The translations under genes and the position numbers were made by a program. 64,000 nucleotides of DNA from an uncultured Alphaproteobacteria bacterium (GTDB lineage: Bacteria > Pseudomonadota > Alphaproteobacteria > RF32 > CAG-239), in assembly GCA_934270475.1 (NCBI GenBank), contig CAKQPS010000001.1:349053-413052 (forward strand), in the 5' to 3' direction. This document shows, piece after piece, positions 17,863 to 25,801 of the stretch. Under the pieces are notes generated by a model that made no database searches, was not told where the DNA came from, and saw only the letters and a program-made list of their open reading frames with translations. The stretch's first letter is position 1. Every line of letters starts with the position of its first letter.

Positions 17863-18534
17863 TTATTTATGCTGCCAAATAAAATCGGCTAAAATTAACA
17901 GCTCGCGGCGGGCATAAACATCGGACATGGACATTTTCAAACTGCCGGTACTGATTAAATCCGCAGCACCGTAGCCGTCTTTTATATGGGTATAGGCTTC
18001 ACGTTTGCACAAAGCCGGAGCAAGCCTGAAACCAAAACGCCGGCTTTGCTGTTCAAGCTGTTGAGATAAGGAAACTGACGGGGTGTCTATCAAGCTTTTT
18101 GCTACAGACCAGTTCAGGTATTTTATTCCCTGCGCCGCCTGCTGTTTTTTTACATTCCATATGATGTTTAAATAAGCGTCTTGTGGCTGCCAGCTCAAAT
18201 CATTTTCGCCTTTTATTAAGGTGATTAGAGTGTGCGCTTGGGCGAGAATCGGAATAAAAGCTGAATTTTGTTCTGACGGCACATCAACAATTACCGCATT
18301 ACAATTGCTGAAGTTTCCGGCAAATAGAGCTTCTTTGCTGATGTTTTGCGGAATTTTTAAGGCTGTTTCCGACTTTTGCAATTCTGTGCGTTTTTGTAAA
18401 AATTCCGGAGCAAAGTCAGAGTAAATGCCGACATTATAACCGTCATGCAGCAGAGCAGAGGCAAGGTTGAATGCCAATGTGGTTTTACCGGCGCCGGATT
18501 TAGGACTGCTGATGACAATTAGAGGAATAGTCAT
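17863..18534 (-). CDS. MipZ/ParA-like ATPase
   Basis: A 223-residue deviant Walker ATPase of the ParA/MinD family. SSPKSGAGKTTLAFNLASAL (residues 9-28) is the deviant Walker A with the signature Lys. AVIVDVPSE stands at the Walker B position, and a later LNWSVAKSLIDTP fits MipZ. In Caulobacter MipZ forms a bipolar gradient and blocks FtsZ assembly away from midcell. This protein is shorter than Caulobacter MipZ (about 270 residues), so it could be a related ParA-like protein. Its ATG overlaps the stop of the carboxypeptidase gene (TAATG), giving direct coupling between a cell-wall enzyme and a positioning ATPase. Confidence 0.78.
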   Translation of the reverse strand: MTIPLIVISSPKSGAGKTTLAFNLASALLHDGYNVGIYSDFAPEFLQKRTELQKSETALKIPQNISKEALFAGNFSNCNAVIVDVPSEQNSAFIPILAQAHTLITLIKGENDLSWQPQDAYLNIIWNVKKQQAAQGIKYLNWSVAKSLIDTPSVSLSQQLEQQSRRFGFRLAPALCKREAYTHIKDGYGAADLISTGSLKMSMSDVYARRELLILADFIWQHK

Positions 18535-19781
18535 TAACGCCGCGCCATTTTCATAGAACCGCTGTCAGAGGTGACTAAGCAAGACTGTTTGCTGCGTTTC
18601 ATGGTTTTGCAAATGGCATTAGCATCGTTTTTAGCCAAACCGATAACTTTAGAACGGTAAATTGTCCGGTTTTCAGACTGTACTTTTTCAACTTTAATGT
18701 CATGAACCGCATATTTTTTAGCCAATTTGTTTTTAACGGTTAAAGCATAGTTGCGGGCACGCTGATAGTCGGAAAAAGAACCGACTTGAACGGCAAAACG
18801 ACCGTTAGTAATTGCGGCGACGGTTTGTACGGCTTGTGCCGATGGTTTAGCCGAAGCTTTGGCTAAACGTGCAGTTTGGGCTTTTGTCGGAGTTTTCTTT
18901 TGCACGGCGGCGGTGCGCTGCTGTTTTGGCGTGGCAACGGTTTTGCCGTTGATTTCATTAGTCAGCATAGCCACGTCAATTTCACCATCCTGCTTCATGT
19001 GGGTCAGACCTTTGTCCATCATCTTGGCAACTTTTTTATCGCGCTCGCCCACGCTGTTGTGTCCCATGGTTACGGCAATTACGCGTTTGCCTGACCGTTT
19101 TGCCGAGGTGATAATATTGTATCCTGATGCTGCAGTATAGCCGGTTTTCATACCGTCTGCGCCGGCAAATGTTTTGAGAATATAATTGTGTCCGCCGATG
19201 GTTTTTCCTTTGTATTGAAAACTCTTAGCCGAAAACCATTTATAGTATTGCGGAAAATGGTGATATACAGCCATTGCTAAAACCGCCATATCGCGGGCAG
19301 TGGTTTTTTGCTGTTTGTTAGGCAAGCCGGAAGCGTTTTTAAATGTGGTATGGTTCATTCCCAATTTGTGCGCAGTATTGGTCATTAACACGGCAAAATC
19401 CGCCTCGCTGGCAGAAAAATGTTCGGCTAAAACAGTGGCGCAGTCATTTGCCGATTTTACAATAACTGCCATAATTGCGTCTTTTACGGTAATGGTTTCA
19501 CCGGCGCGCAAGCCAAGTCGAGAAGGAGAGCGGTTTGCTGCAGTGCGTGAAACTTTCAGTTTGTCGGTGAGTTTTATGTGATTGTTTTCTAGCGCGTTAA
19601 AGGTGATGTACAAGGTCATCAACTTGGTTAATGATGCTGGATAACGGCGCTCATCAGCGTTCATTTCATACATAACATCGCCGTTTTGAGCATCTATCAT
19701 AATTGAAGAAATCGAAGCATTTGCCGCAATTGTGTGCAGCATTGCTGAAAACAAAATACATAAAAACGCAAATTTTTTCAC
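18534..19781 (-). CDS. D-alanyl-D-alanine carboxypeptidase with SPOR domain
   Basis: A class C low-molecular-mass penicillin-binding protein of 415 residues that trims the terminal D-Ala from peptidoglycan stems. A signal peptide (about 1-22) precedes the peptidase S11 domain with Ser50-Leu-Thr-Lys53, the SAN motif at 110-112 and KTG at 212-214. A Lys-, Ala- and Thr-rich linker follows, then a C-terminal SPOR domain (about 328-405, beginning GRFAVQVGSFSDYQRARNY) that binds denuded glycan at division sites. This is the DacA/DacF-plus-SPOR layout common in alphaproteobacteria. It is first in the unit with the MipZ-like gene. Confidence 0.93.
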   Translation of the reverse strand: MKKFAFLCILFSAMLHTIAANASISSIMIDAQNGDVMYEMNADERRYPASLTKLMTLYITFNALENNHIKLTDKLKVSRTAANRSPSRLGLRAGETITVKDAIMAVIVKSANDCATVLAEHFSASEADFAVLMTNTAHKLGMNHTTFKNASGLPNKQQKTTARDMAVLAMAVYHHFPQYYKWFSAKSFQYKGKTIGGHNYILKTFAGADGMKTGYTAASGYNIITSAKRSGKRVIAVTMGHNSVGERDKKVAKMMDKGLTHMKQDGEIDVAMLTNEINGKTVATPKQQRTAAVQKKTPTKAQTARLAKASAKPSAQAVQTVAAITNGRFAVQVGSFSDYQRARNYALTVKNKLAKKYAVHDIKVEKVQSENRTIYRSKVIGLAKNDANAICKTMKRSKQSCLVTSDSGSMKMARR

Positions 19782-19897
19782 TATTTTACCCTCTGGATTT
19801 TTTTTATTACATATACAATATTCGTTAAAAGGTAAAAAATAGTTAAGATTGAAAAGTATTTGGCAGAAAGATTTTTTTATTTTTTGAAACTTTGATA

Positions 19898-19926
19898 TTG
19901 ACTTTTGGCAGGTTTAATTGTATTAA
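19898..19926 (+). promoter_or_regulatory. Promoter of tRNA-His
   Basis: TTGACT (19898-19903), 17 bases, TATTAA (19921-19926). The predicted start near 19933 lies about 11 bases before the tRNA. Confidence 0.7.
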
Positions 19927-19943
19927 CAACTTTGTCACCCAAT

Positions 19944-20021
19944 GGCGGATGTAGCTCAGTTGGTTAGAGCGCTGGTTTGTGGTACCAGATGTCGAGAGTT
20001 CAAATCCCTTCATCCGCCCCA
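19944..20021 (+). tRNA. tRNA-His (anticodon GTG)
   Basis: The sequence folds into a full cloverleaf. The acceptor arm GGCGGATG pairs with CATCCGCC over eight bases, including the extra G(-1) that is diagnostic for tRNA-His, here paired with C73. The D-arm is GCTC-AGTTGGTTA-GAGC. The anticodon arm is CTGGT-TTGTGGT-ACCAG with anticodon GTG. The T-arm contains GTTCAAAT. The 3' CCA is encoded. A promoter and a terminator flank it, so it is a single-gene unit. Confidence 0.97.
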
Positions 20022-20025
20022 ATTA

Positions 20026-20056
20026 AAAAAGCTCGCTTTTAAGCGGGCTTTTTCAT
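20026..20056 (+). terminator. Rho-independent terminator after tRNA-His
   Basis: AAAAGCTCGCTT pairs with AAGCGGGCTTTT (one G-T pair), followed by TTT. Confidence 0.85.
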
Positions 20057-20090
20057 TTATACGGCATTTAGCTTGAGGGAAATTTAAAAG

Positions 20091-20130
20091 CAATATCCCT
20101 TAACAAGCAGAGCTTTATTAAGGGATATTG
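20091..20130 (-). terminator. Inverted repeat, likely terminator of the 20137 gene
   Basis: A perfect 13-base stem (CAATATCCCTTAA at 20091-20103, its complement at 20118-20130) with a 14-base loop lies just past the stop codon. On the minus strand only a short T-rich stretch (GCTTTTAAATTT) follows, so it is a weaker intrinsic terminator or an mRNA-stabilising hairpin. Confidence 0.6.
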
Positions 20131-20136
20131 AACAAA

Positions 20137-20559
20137 TCAGAAGTTCTTGCGTTGGTTAATCAGATATTTGATTAACTCGTTAGTGTCATAGACTTTTCCG
20201 ACAAGATGCAAAAAGTAATCATAACCAAAGCATTCTTGATAGATAAGCCCGTCAAACTGGCAGAGCACAGAAGTGTTGACCGGAGTATAAAGCACAAAGT
20301 CGTTTCTGTTGCAAAACAGAAAACGTACTTTACCGTTTAACTTCTCGTTTTCAGCCAGGCGATAAATGGTATGAAAGAGCTTATAAACCTTGCAAATAGC
20401 CCATTCGTCAACATCGTCAAATTCTTTATCATATTTGATAATGAGCAAATATAAAACGCGAGTGCTGCTCAGCGGAAGCTCTTTGACAGACAGCTCCAAA
20501 TCTAGAGGACAAACTGACTTGACTTTAGACAAGAGTTTTTCAATAATTTCATTTGTCAT
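20137..20559 (-). CDS. Hypothetical protein (orphan, monocistronic)
   Basis: I do not recognise this 140-residue protein. It has no signal peptide and looks soluble, with mixed helix and strand (for example VLYLLIIKYDKEFDDVDEWA) and several aromatic residues. It has its own good promoter (minus strand, 20606-20634), a long AT-rich leader without a Shine-Dalgarno, and a long hairpin after the stop. In these respects it matches the orphans at 1050 and 6388, although their proteins do not look alike. The neighbours (tRNA-His, nitronate monooxygenase-like) give no hint of function. Confidence 0.7.
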   Translation of the reverse strand: MTNEIIEKLLSKVKSVCPLDLELSVKELPLSSTRVLYLLIIKYDKEFDDVDEWAICKVYKLFHTIYRLAENEKLNGKVRFLFCNRNDFVLYTPVNTSVLCQFDGLIYQECFGYDYFLHLVGKVYDTNELIKYLINQRKNF

Positions 20560-20605
20560 AACAGAATAATTTTAAATAAGACATAAATGTAAATACTATG
20601 CTCCA

Positions 20606-20634
20606 ATAATGCACTTTAACGTGATTTTTGTCAA
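20606..20634 (-). promoter_or_regulatory. Sigma70-type promoter of the 20137 gene
   Basis: On the minus strand a perfect TTGACA (complement of 20629-20634) and CATTAT (complement of 20606-20611) are 17 bases apart. The -35 box begins just after the stop of the upstream gene ending at 20641. Confidence 0.7.
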
Positions 20635-20640
20635 GTTACT

Positions 20641-22032
20641 TTATTTACCGGCAAGGATATTGCTGAAGAGTTCGTGCACTGTCGGAATATGTCCGCCGGC
20701 ATAAAGCGGATCGCTGCCAAAACGATATACATTGTGACCAGCAAAAGCCAAATTGTTTTGTACATCGCCGTTGTGTCCGATTTCCATCAAAGTATGATGA
20801 ATACAATAGGTGCGCGGGTCGGGGATTTTACCAGTTGTGCCGTTGGCACGCGACCAGCAGGAGAATTGACATTGCGACAGGCAACCGACGCAGCGGGCGC
20901 GCTGCTGCTGCATTTCCTGCCATTCGCTTGGAGTTAAAAAGACCAGCGTCGAATCCGGAGTTTCTTTGATAATGGTATAGCCGGCTTGTTGCTGCTCTAT
21001 GATGTGCTTTTGCGCGTCTGCCGCTATATAAACAGTTTTTACGTCTGAAATAGCCACAGGTGAGTTGAGTTCTGCCGTTTTTTGCAAACTATACGGAATT
21101 TCAGCAGCTTTACGGCGCATCAAATTAGCTAAAAAATTGTTTTTTATGGCTGAAGAATAAAATCCAGTCGGGCTGAATTTTTGCAAGATGACATCGCCTT
21201 TTTTAGTGTTCAGCATCAGCTGTTTCCAAGCATCGCTAATTGGACTTTCTTGGGTAATCATCGGACGGGTGCCGAATTGAAAAGCCACATTTCCCAATTC
21301 CGGATTATTTATATAGTCTTGCCAATCAGCCAAACACCATACGCCGCCGGCGATGATTATCGGAAGTTCAGGCAAACCTAAGTCGACCAAAGCTTGACGC
21401 AAAGCAACTAGTCTTTCGTATGGTCGCTGCGGTTCCAGCGGATTTTCGGCATTTGACAATCCGTTATGTCCGCCCGCTAGCCACGGGTCTTCATAAACCA
21501 CACCGCCTAAAAATTCGGCGTAGTTTTTAAATGAGCGTTTCCACAAAATCTGCATGGCTCTTGCCGAGGAGACAATCGGATAATAATATACGCCGTGCGC
21601 CGAAGCAATAGCGCCCAGATTGTATGGCAGACCGGCACCGCAGGTTACACCGTGTATAAGACCTTTGGCACCTTCTAAAACACGGGTAATAACTTCTTCG
21701 GAGTCTGCCATTTCCCACAGCATATTGATGTGAATTCTGCCGTTGCCGCCGGCAATTTCGTGGGCAATCTGCGCCTGTGAAATACCTCCTTTTACGGCAT
21801 ATTCCACCATTTCACGGTGGCGTTTTTCCCGAATCTTTTCATTGAACAATTCAGGAATTTCATTGCCGTTTTTATCCAAAGCTGTTGGGCTGACCATAGA
21901 AATGGTGCCGACTCCGCCTTCTTTTGCCCAAGCACCCGAACTTTTGCCGTCGGTGCCGTTAATGCCTTTTCCGCCTTCAACAAGCGGGAAAACTTCAGCG
22001 CCGGATATTTTTATTTTATGGAGTTCTTTCAT
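20641..22032 (-). CDS. Nitronate monooxygenase-like FMN protein
   Basis: A 463-residue protein of the nitronate monooxygenase/2-nitropropane dioxygenase family, a TIM-barrel FMN fold. Supporting stretches are VEGGKGINGTDGKSS at the N-terminus, GLIHGVTCGAGLPYNL, DPWLAGGHNGLSNAENPLEPQ in segments, LPIIIAGGVW, and NVAFQFGTRPMITQES. The C-terminal part has an added Cys cluster, CVGCLSQCQFSC, which could bind an Fe-S cluster or zinc. Family members oxidise nitronates or act as FMN reductases; the substrate here is unknown. The gene stands alone between two other minus-strand units. AGAGGAACTG precedes the ATG. Confidence 0.85.
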   Translation of the reverse strand: MKELHKIKISGAEVFPLVEGGKGINGTDGKSSGAWAKEGGVGTISMVSPTALDKNGNEIPELFNEKIREKRHREMVEYAVKGGISQAQIAHEIAGGNGRIHINMLWEMADSEEVITRVLEGAKGLIHGVTCGAGLPYNLGAIASAHGVYYYPIVSSARAMQILWKRSFKNYAEFLGGVVYEDPWLAGGHNGLSNAENPLEPQRPYERLVALRQALVDLGLPELPIIIAGGVWCLADWQDYINNPELGNVAFQFGTRPMITQESPISDAWKQLMLNTKKGDVILQKFSPTGFYSSAIKNNFLANLMRRKAAEIPYSLQKTAELNSPVAISDVKTVYIAADAQKHIIEQQQAGYTIIKETPDSTLVFLTPSEWQEMQQQRARCVGCLSQCQFSCWSRANGTTGKIPDPRTYCIHHTLMEIGHNGDVQNNLAFAGHNVYRFGSDPLYAGGHIPTVHELFSNILAGK

Positions 22033-22139
22033 CAGTTCCTCTATTTCTAAAATTTAACTGATGAAAATATAAGACTGTTTGCGAAAAAAATAAAGTAGGC
22101 ACTTTTAAGTGGCATAGTTTCTTAAAGGAAACGAACGGA

Positions 22140-23600
22140 CTATTCAGCCAATTTAAATAAATCAAAAGATAAATTATTGAGCGACAAAAAGGCAATTATA
22201 AGGCAAATAAAAGCGTAAATTTGCAGCATACTCAAAATATTTTGATTCTTGGTTTCGGGAATGTATTGCGGAATGAGTGCTAACAAGCGGTTAATTCCTG
22301 CCGCCGCAAATAGAATTATGATTATCTGAATAAAAATTCCCAATTCTTTTAAGGCAGCGGCAAAAGAAGTTATCAATTTGAACAAAAAAGTAAAAAACAG
22401 CAGATATAGGGCTAAAAATATGTAATAGCCTTTGTGCAACAGCAATTTTAAGTTTTCTTGATGCTGCTGCTTGGCTTTAATTTTGTCGGAAGTAAGCTCT
22501 GAAACATCAACTCCGCGAATCGTCTGCGGTTCGGTTTGCTGCTTTTTTAAATTATTCAGGTTGGCTTTAAGTTTTTCATTTATCATACAAAGCCCGCAGC
22601 CTTTAGGCGTAAAATATATGTGGTTGTGGTCTTTTTTGCATTGATAATGATGTTCTTTTTGCAACAGATAGGCTAAGCGGTCCTGCCATTCCAAAGCGGT
22701 AGGGCGCTCATTGCCTTTGGTGAAAGCACGCTCAAACAAAGTCATAGTAGCTTTGTCAAAATAGTCGTGCATACTGTAAGGGTGGGGCGCTTGATAGGTA
22801 TCGGGCCAAATTCCATAGGCATAGTGATAGCCGGCAATACGCTCCTGAATGGAAAGCATTGCTTCTTTTTTGTTGCGCGGAGTGCCGGAAAATGGGTGAA
22901 TACCGTCGTTTAATAATTTGAAAATGATAACGGCTAAGGCAAATTTATCTTGCTCTTCGCCCATATTCTCACAAGTTTCATTCAAGCCTTCCGGATAAAT
23001 GTATTCTTCGCTGACATATTCTGCCGGATAGCGCGCTCCGTTTTCTCCTTTAATGGAAAAGCCGTCGCAGTCAAACATGGCAACCAGCATATTTTCTTTA
23101 TAAATAGAAACGTTGGAAGGCTTTAGGTCTATGATATAGTGTCCGCAGGCGTGCAGTGCCGCCACTACCGAGGTGATGTTAAATGCGGCAAATACGCGGT
23201 TGATATAAAGTTCGGTCAACCCCAGCTTGCGGCGCACCGCTTTTTGAATTAAATAGTCCAAAGAAACCGCTTGCTCAGTGTCTATCAGCGGCATTAAATA
23301 GCCCATGCAGTAGCCCTGCTTATCCTCAAGCAAAGCAACAGGCCAAGCAATTTGGATATATTCCACGCCTTTGTCTTTGATGGTTGGAATATCCGGCTTG
23401 TTGTGCAGCATGGCTTCCAGCTTTTTGCGGTTGCTTTCGCTTTTACTGCGTTCGTGAAAGATTTTTGCCACAATCTTAGGCTGACCGGCAACTTCAAATA
23501 TTTTGCCAGCGGCGCCGCCTTTATTAAGCATTTTGCCTAACGTGATTTCTTCATGCTTTCCGTCAGGATATAAGGCTAAATATGTTAAATCTTCCGTCAT
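22140..23600 (-). CDS. Protein kinase-like membrane protein of a kinase/PP2C/VWA triad
   Basis: A Hanks-type kinase fold with a zinc-ribbon-like segment and C-terminal membrane segments. I choose ATG 23600 (486 residues), which overlaps the phosphatase stop as TAATG; ATG 23615 would add five residues. From 23600: Gly-rich loop LNKGGAAGK near 25-33, Lys46 in IVAKIF, catalytic loop IIDLKPSN with Asp158 and Asn163 (the HRD motif is changed), and DCDGF with Asp179 at the DFG position. CKKDHNH and CGLC could bind zinc. About three hydrophobic segments follow residue 385. Gene order VWA-PP2C-kinase matches the E. coli yegL-yegK-yegI set and the TerY-P triad. Its targets are unknown. Confidence 0.85.
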   Translation of the reverse strand: MTEDLTYLALYPDGKHEEITLGKMLNKGGAAGKIFEVAGQPKIVAKIFHERSKSESNRKKLEAMLHNKPDIPTIKDKGVEYIQIAWPVALLEDKQGYCMGYLMPLIDTEQAVSLDYLIQKAVRRKLGLTELYINRVFAAFNITSVVAALHACGHYIIDLKPSNVSIYKENMLVAMFDCDGFSIKGENGARYPAEYVSEEYIYPEGLNETCENMGEEQDKFALAVIIFKLLNDGIHPFSGTPRNKKEAMLSIQERIAGYHYAYGIWPDTYQAPHPYSMHDYFDKATMTLFERAFTKGNERPTALEWQDRLAYLLQKEHHYQCKKDHNHIYFTPKGCGLCMINEKLKANLNNLKKQQTEPQTIRGVDVSELTSDKIKAKQQHQENLKLLLHKGYYIFLALYLLFFTFLFKLITSFAAALKELGIFIQIIIILFAAAGINRLLALIPQYIPETKNQNILSMLQIYAFICLIIAFLSLNNLSFDLFKLAE

Positions 23601-24346
23601 TACAGTTTTGCCCACAAAATTGTTTTATCGTCAGAGTTGATGCGCTGTGCGCGGTTATTGTTTAAAGTGTTGCGCAGAGCTTCAACGGCATGGGTCTTGC
23701 GCGGTTCGTTTTCCAAATATTCAATAACCGGAATTAAAAAATTGCGGTGGATTTTATAGAAATCGCCGGAAAAAGCAAAACCGGTAACACCGTCGGTCAT
23801 CAGCAAAATACGGTTGGCATTTTCAAAGTCGGTAAAACGCAGGCTGTCTTGCCAGTCGTCCATGGTGTAAAAGTAGGTTTCGCAAGAAAAAGCACCGTTT
23901 TCCGGTTCGGATATAACAAAATTGCCATATTCGCCGTTTTTGAATGCAATGCCTGCACCATCGCCGATGTGGAAAAACACGCCTTTGTTTTTTTGATAGA
24001 ACACGCCGACAATCGTTGCCGAAAAATTAACTAATCCGGCGCTGTTTTTGCTGTTATTGTTTTTGTGCAGTATAAGTTTTTGGCGGGCAATGTTTATGGC
24101 ATTGGCTACATCATCGCGAATCGAAGAAATATCAGACTTTATCAGCAAATCGCATAAAGTGTCGCAAATTATTTTGGCGCCGATTTTGCTGTATTTTGCC
24201 GAGCCGGCTCCGTCGGAAACCACGGCAACCAGTTTATTTTTGGCAGAGCGGGCACGGCTGTAATCCTGACACGGCAAACCCAGCGACTTGTGCAGGCTGC
24301 CGCGGATACTGGTGGATAGTACGTGTATACGCTCGTGTTGTTTCAT
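23600..24346 (-). CDS. PP2C-type protein phosphatase of the triad
   Basis: A 248-residue PPM-family serine/threonine phosphatase. The metal-binding motifs are present: CQDYS with Asp28, VVSDGAGSAKYS with Asp45 and Gly46, GVFYQKNKGVFFHIGDGAG in the middle, and LLMTDGVTGF with its Asp toward the C-terminus. The opening STSIRGSLHKSLGLPCQD is characteristic of phosphatases that pair with VWA proteins (YegK and TerY-P type). It probably reverses the action of the neighbouring kinase. It begins one base after the stop of the VWA gene and ends in a TAATG overlap with the kinase, so the three are tightly coupled. Confidence 0.88.
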   Translation of the reverse strand: MKQHERIHVLSTSIRGSLHKSLGLPCQDYSRARSAKNKLVAVVSDGAGSAKYSKIGAKIICDTLCDLLIKSDISSIRDDVANAINIARQKLILHKNNNSKNSAGLVNFSATIVGVFYQKNKGVFFHIGDGAGIAFKNGEYGNFVISEPENGAFSCETYFYTMDDWQDSLRFTDFENANRILLMTDGVTGFAFSGDFYKIHRNFLIPVIEYLENEPRKTHAVEALRNTLNNNRAQRINSDDKTILWAKL

Positions 24347-25030
24347 CTAGTTTTTCTTTTCATTCCAGTCGTTGATGTCGTCTAAATAGTGAGTGGCGTT
24401 TGGAGCTGCTTTGGAGATGCAGGAAACGCTGCGGCTCAGCCATAAGAAAAATTCTGTAAACTTTAAGCCGGTTAAGCGTTTAGGCGGCAAAATGGAAAAT
24501 TTAGCCAATTTTTCTAAATTAGCGCCCTGCGTGCCGATGGCATGAATCACCACTTTTTTATTTTTTTGCGCATAGCGGCAGATTTCAGCAGATTCTTCCC
24601 AGCCGTAATCGGTTGGTTCGCCGTCGCTGATTAAAAAAATCCACGGACGTTTGGAAGTAATGCCGCAGCTGTCATACAGGCATTTTTGCTCTTCTATTTT
24701 TTGCAATGCCAATTCCATGGCTTTGCCGAGCGGCGTCAATCCTCCGGCTTCCATGGTCGGAGCGCTGAAATTCATGGCGTCGGTCCAATCCGAAGTTATT
24801 TGCACCTCATCTTTGCCGAAAGCTTTGATGATGAGCAATTGTACGCGCGAACTGGCGTCAATATCGTCTTTTAATTCTTTTTCCAGCGCACTTAATCCGG
24901 CATTAAGCTGCTTTATCGGTTCGCCGCGCATTGAGCCGGAACAATCCAAAACCAACACGCAGGGAGTTCTTTCATTGGCGTTGTCGGCAAATTCAACATA
25001 AGGAATTGTGTTATTGCTTTTTTCGGTCAT
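24347..25030 (-). CDS. VWA domain protein (TerY/YegL-like)
   Basis: A 227-residue von Willebrand factor A domain protein. The metal-ion-dependent adhesion site is intact: LVLDCSGSMRGEP with Asp29, Ser31 and Ser33, then GGLTPLGKAMELAL with the Thr, and FLISDGEPTD with the Asp. It has no signal peptide, so it is cytoplasmic. VWA proteins of the TerY and YegL groups act with a PP2C phosphatase and a kinase encoded beside them, in stress-linked phosphorylation modules. The start has AAGGTGA upstream. It follows the small LptM-like gene by 11 bases. Confidence 0.9.
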   Translation of the reverse strand: MTEKSNNTIPYVEFADNANERTPCVLVLDCSGSMRGEPIKQLNAGLSALEKELKDDIDASSRVQLLIIKAFGKDEVQITSDWTDAMNFSAPTMEAGGLTPLGKAMELALQKIEEQKCLYDSCGITSKRPWIFLISDGEPTDYGWEESAEICRYAQKNKKVVIHAIGTQGANLEKLAKFSILPPKRLTGLKFTEFFLWLSRSVSCISKAAPNATHYLDDINDWNEKKN

Positions 25031-25041
25031 TTCTTCACCTT

Positions 25042-25176
25042 TTATTGATTCGGATAATTGTGCGGATAGCCGCTGCCTTCAATCGGAGACGGCAGCGAAT
25101 AGCGCCCGCAGCCTGACAGAGCGCAGAAACCGGCAAGTATACAGATAATTAACAATATTTTTTGCAAAGATTTCAT
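25042..25176 (-). CDS. lptM: Small LptM-like lipoprotein
   Basis: A 44-residue gene. The product has an N-terminal Lys, a hydrophobic stretch, lipobox LSGC at about residues 20-23, then GRYSLPSPIEGSG and an end YPHNYPNQ. This is the plan of LptM (formerly YifL), an outer membrane lipoprotein that helps mature the LptD lipopolysaccharide transporter, and of its alphaproteobacterial relatives, which end in Tyr-Pro repeats. In many alphaproteobacteria this gene lies near a tlpA-like gene and argH or lysA; here a tlpA-like gene is divergent from it, which supports the call. argH and lysA are not adjacent. Confidence 0.72.
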   Translation of the reverse strand: MKSLQKILLIICILAGFCALSGCGRYSLPSPIEGSGYPHNYPNQ

Positions 25177-25273
25177 TTTTTAACCTTTTTTTTGATGTAT
25201 TTAGGATATATTTAGCACAAGTGTAGCTAAATTGGAAAACTAATTTAGTTTTTTAACAGAAAGTTGTTAAGGA

Positions 25274-25801
25274 ATGAATAAAATTTTAAGAATATGCTTG
25301 TTTTTGTTGACGGTTATTTTTTGTGCAAACAATGAGGCGCAGGCAAAATTAAATATGTTTCCGCAGCCGCGCTATGTTCCTGATTTGAGCTTTTACGGCG
25401 ACAGCGGAAAAGCTTATAAACTGAAAAACTTTGGCGCAGATTTGCTGATTGCCGTGGTTTGGTCCAGACGCTGCGGTCCGTGTTTGGCAGATTTGAAACA
25501 GCTGAATGAGTTTGCACTAGCGACGGCAGATCAGGGAATTAGAGTAATTTTAATTTCTCCTGACGGCGAATGGCGCAGCGTTGATGAAAAACGTCTGTTT
25601 TTAAAAAAGTTTGGAGCACAGAATTTGGTCAGCTATTTAGATAAAAAAGCTGGTTTTATGAATGGTATGGGCATTATGGTTACGCCGACGGCTTTGCTTA
25701 TTAACAAAGAGGGTTTGGAAGTCGGGCAGGTTACAGGTGCCGTGCAATGGAGCAATCCTAAGGTTATTGACTATATGGTGCGTTTGAAAAACCATCTTTA
25801 G
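25274..25801 (+). CDS. TlpA-like thiol-disulfide oxidoreductase
   Basis: A 175-residue periplasmic thioredoxin-fold protein. A signal peptide or anchor (about 1-24, ending AQA) is followed by the active site WSRRCGPCLADL with Cys67 and Cys70. VTPTALLINKEG is the cis-Pro region. Proteins of this type reduce or isomerise disulfides, often for cytochrome c maturation; the partner here is unknown. AAGGA precedes the ATG. The gene is divergent from the lptM-like gene and overlaps the convergent downstream gene by four bases at the stops. Confidence 0.88.
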   Translation: MNKILRICLFLLTVIFCANNEAQAKLNMFPQPRYVPDLSFYGDSGKAYKLKNFGADLLIAVVWSRRCGPCLADLKQLNEFALATADQGIRVILISPDGEWRSVDEKRLFLKKFGAQNLVSYLDKKAGFMNGMGIMVTPTALLINKEGLEVGQVTGAVQWSNPKVIDYMVRLKNHL

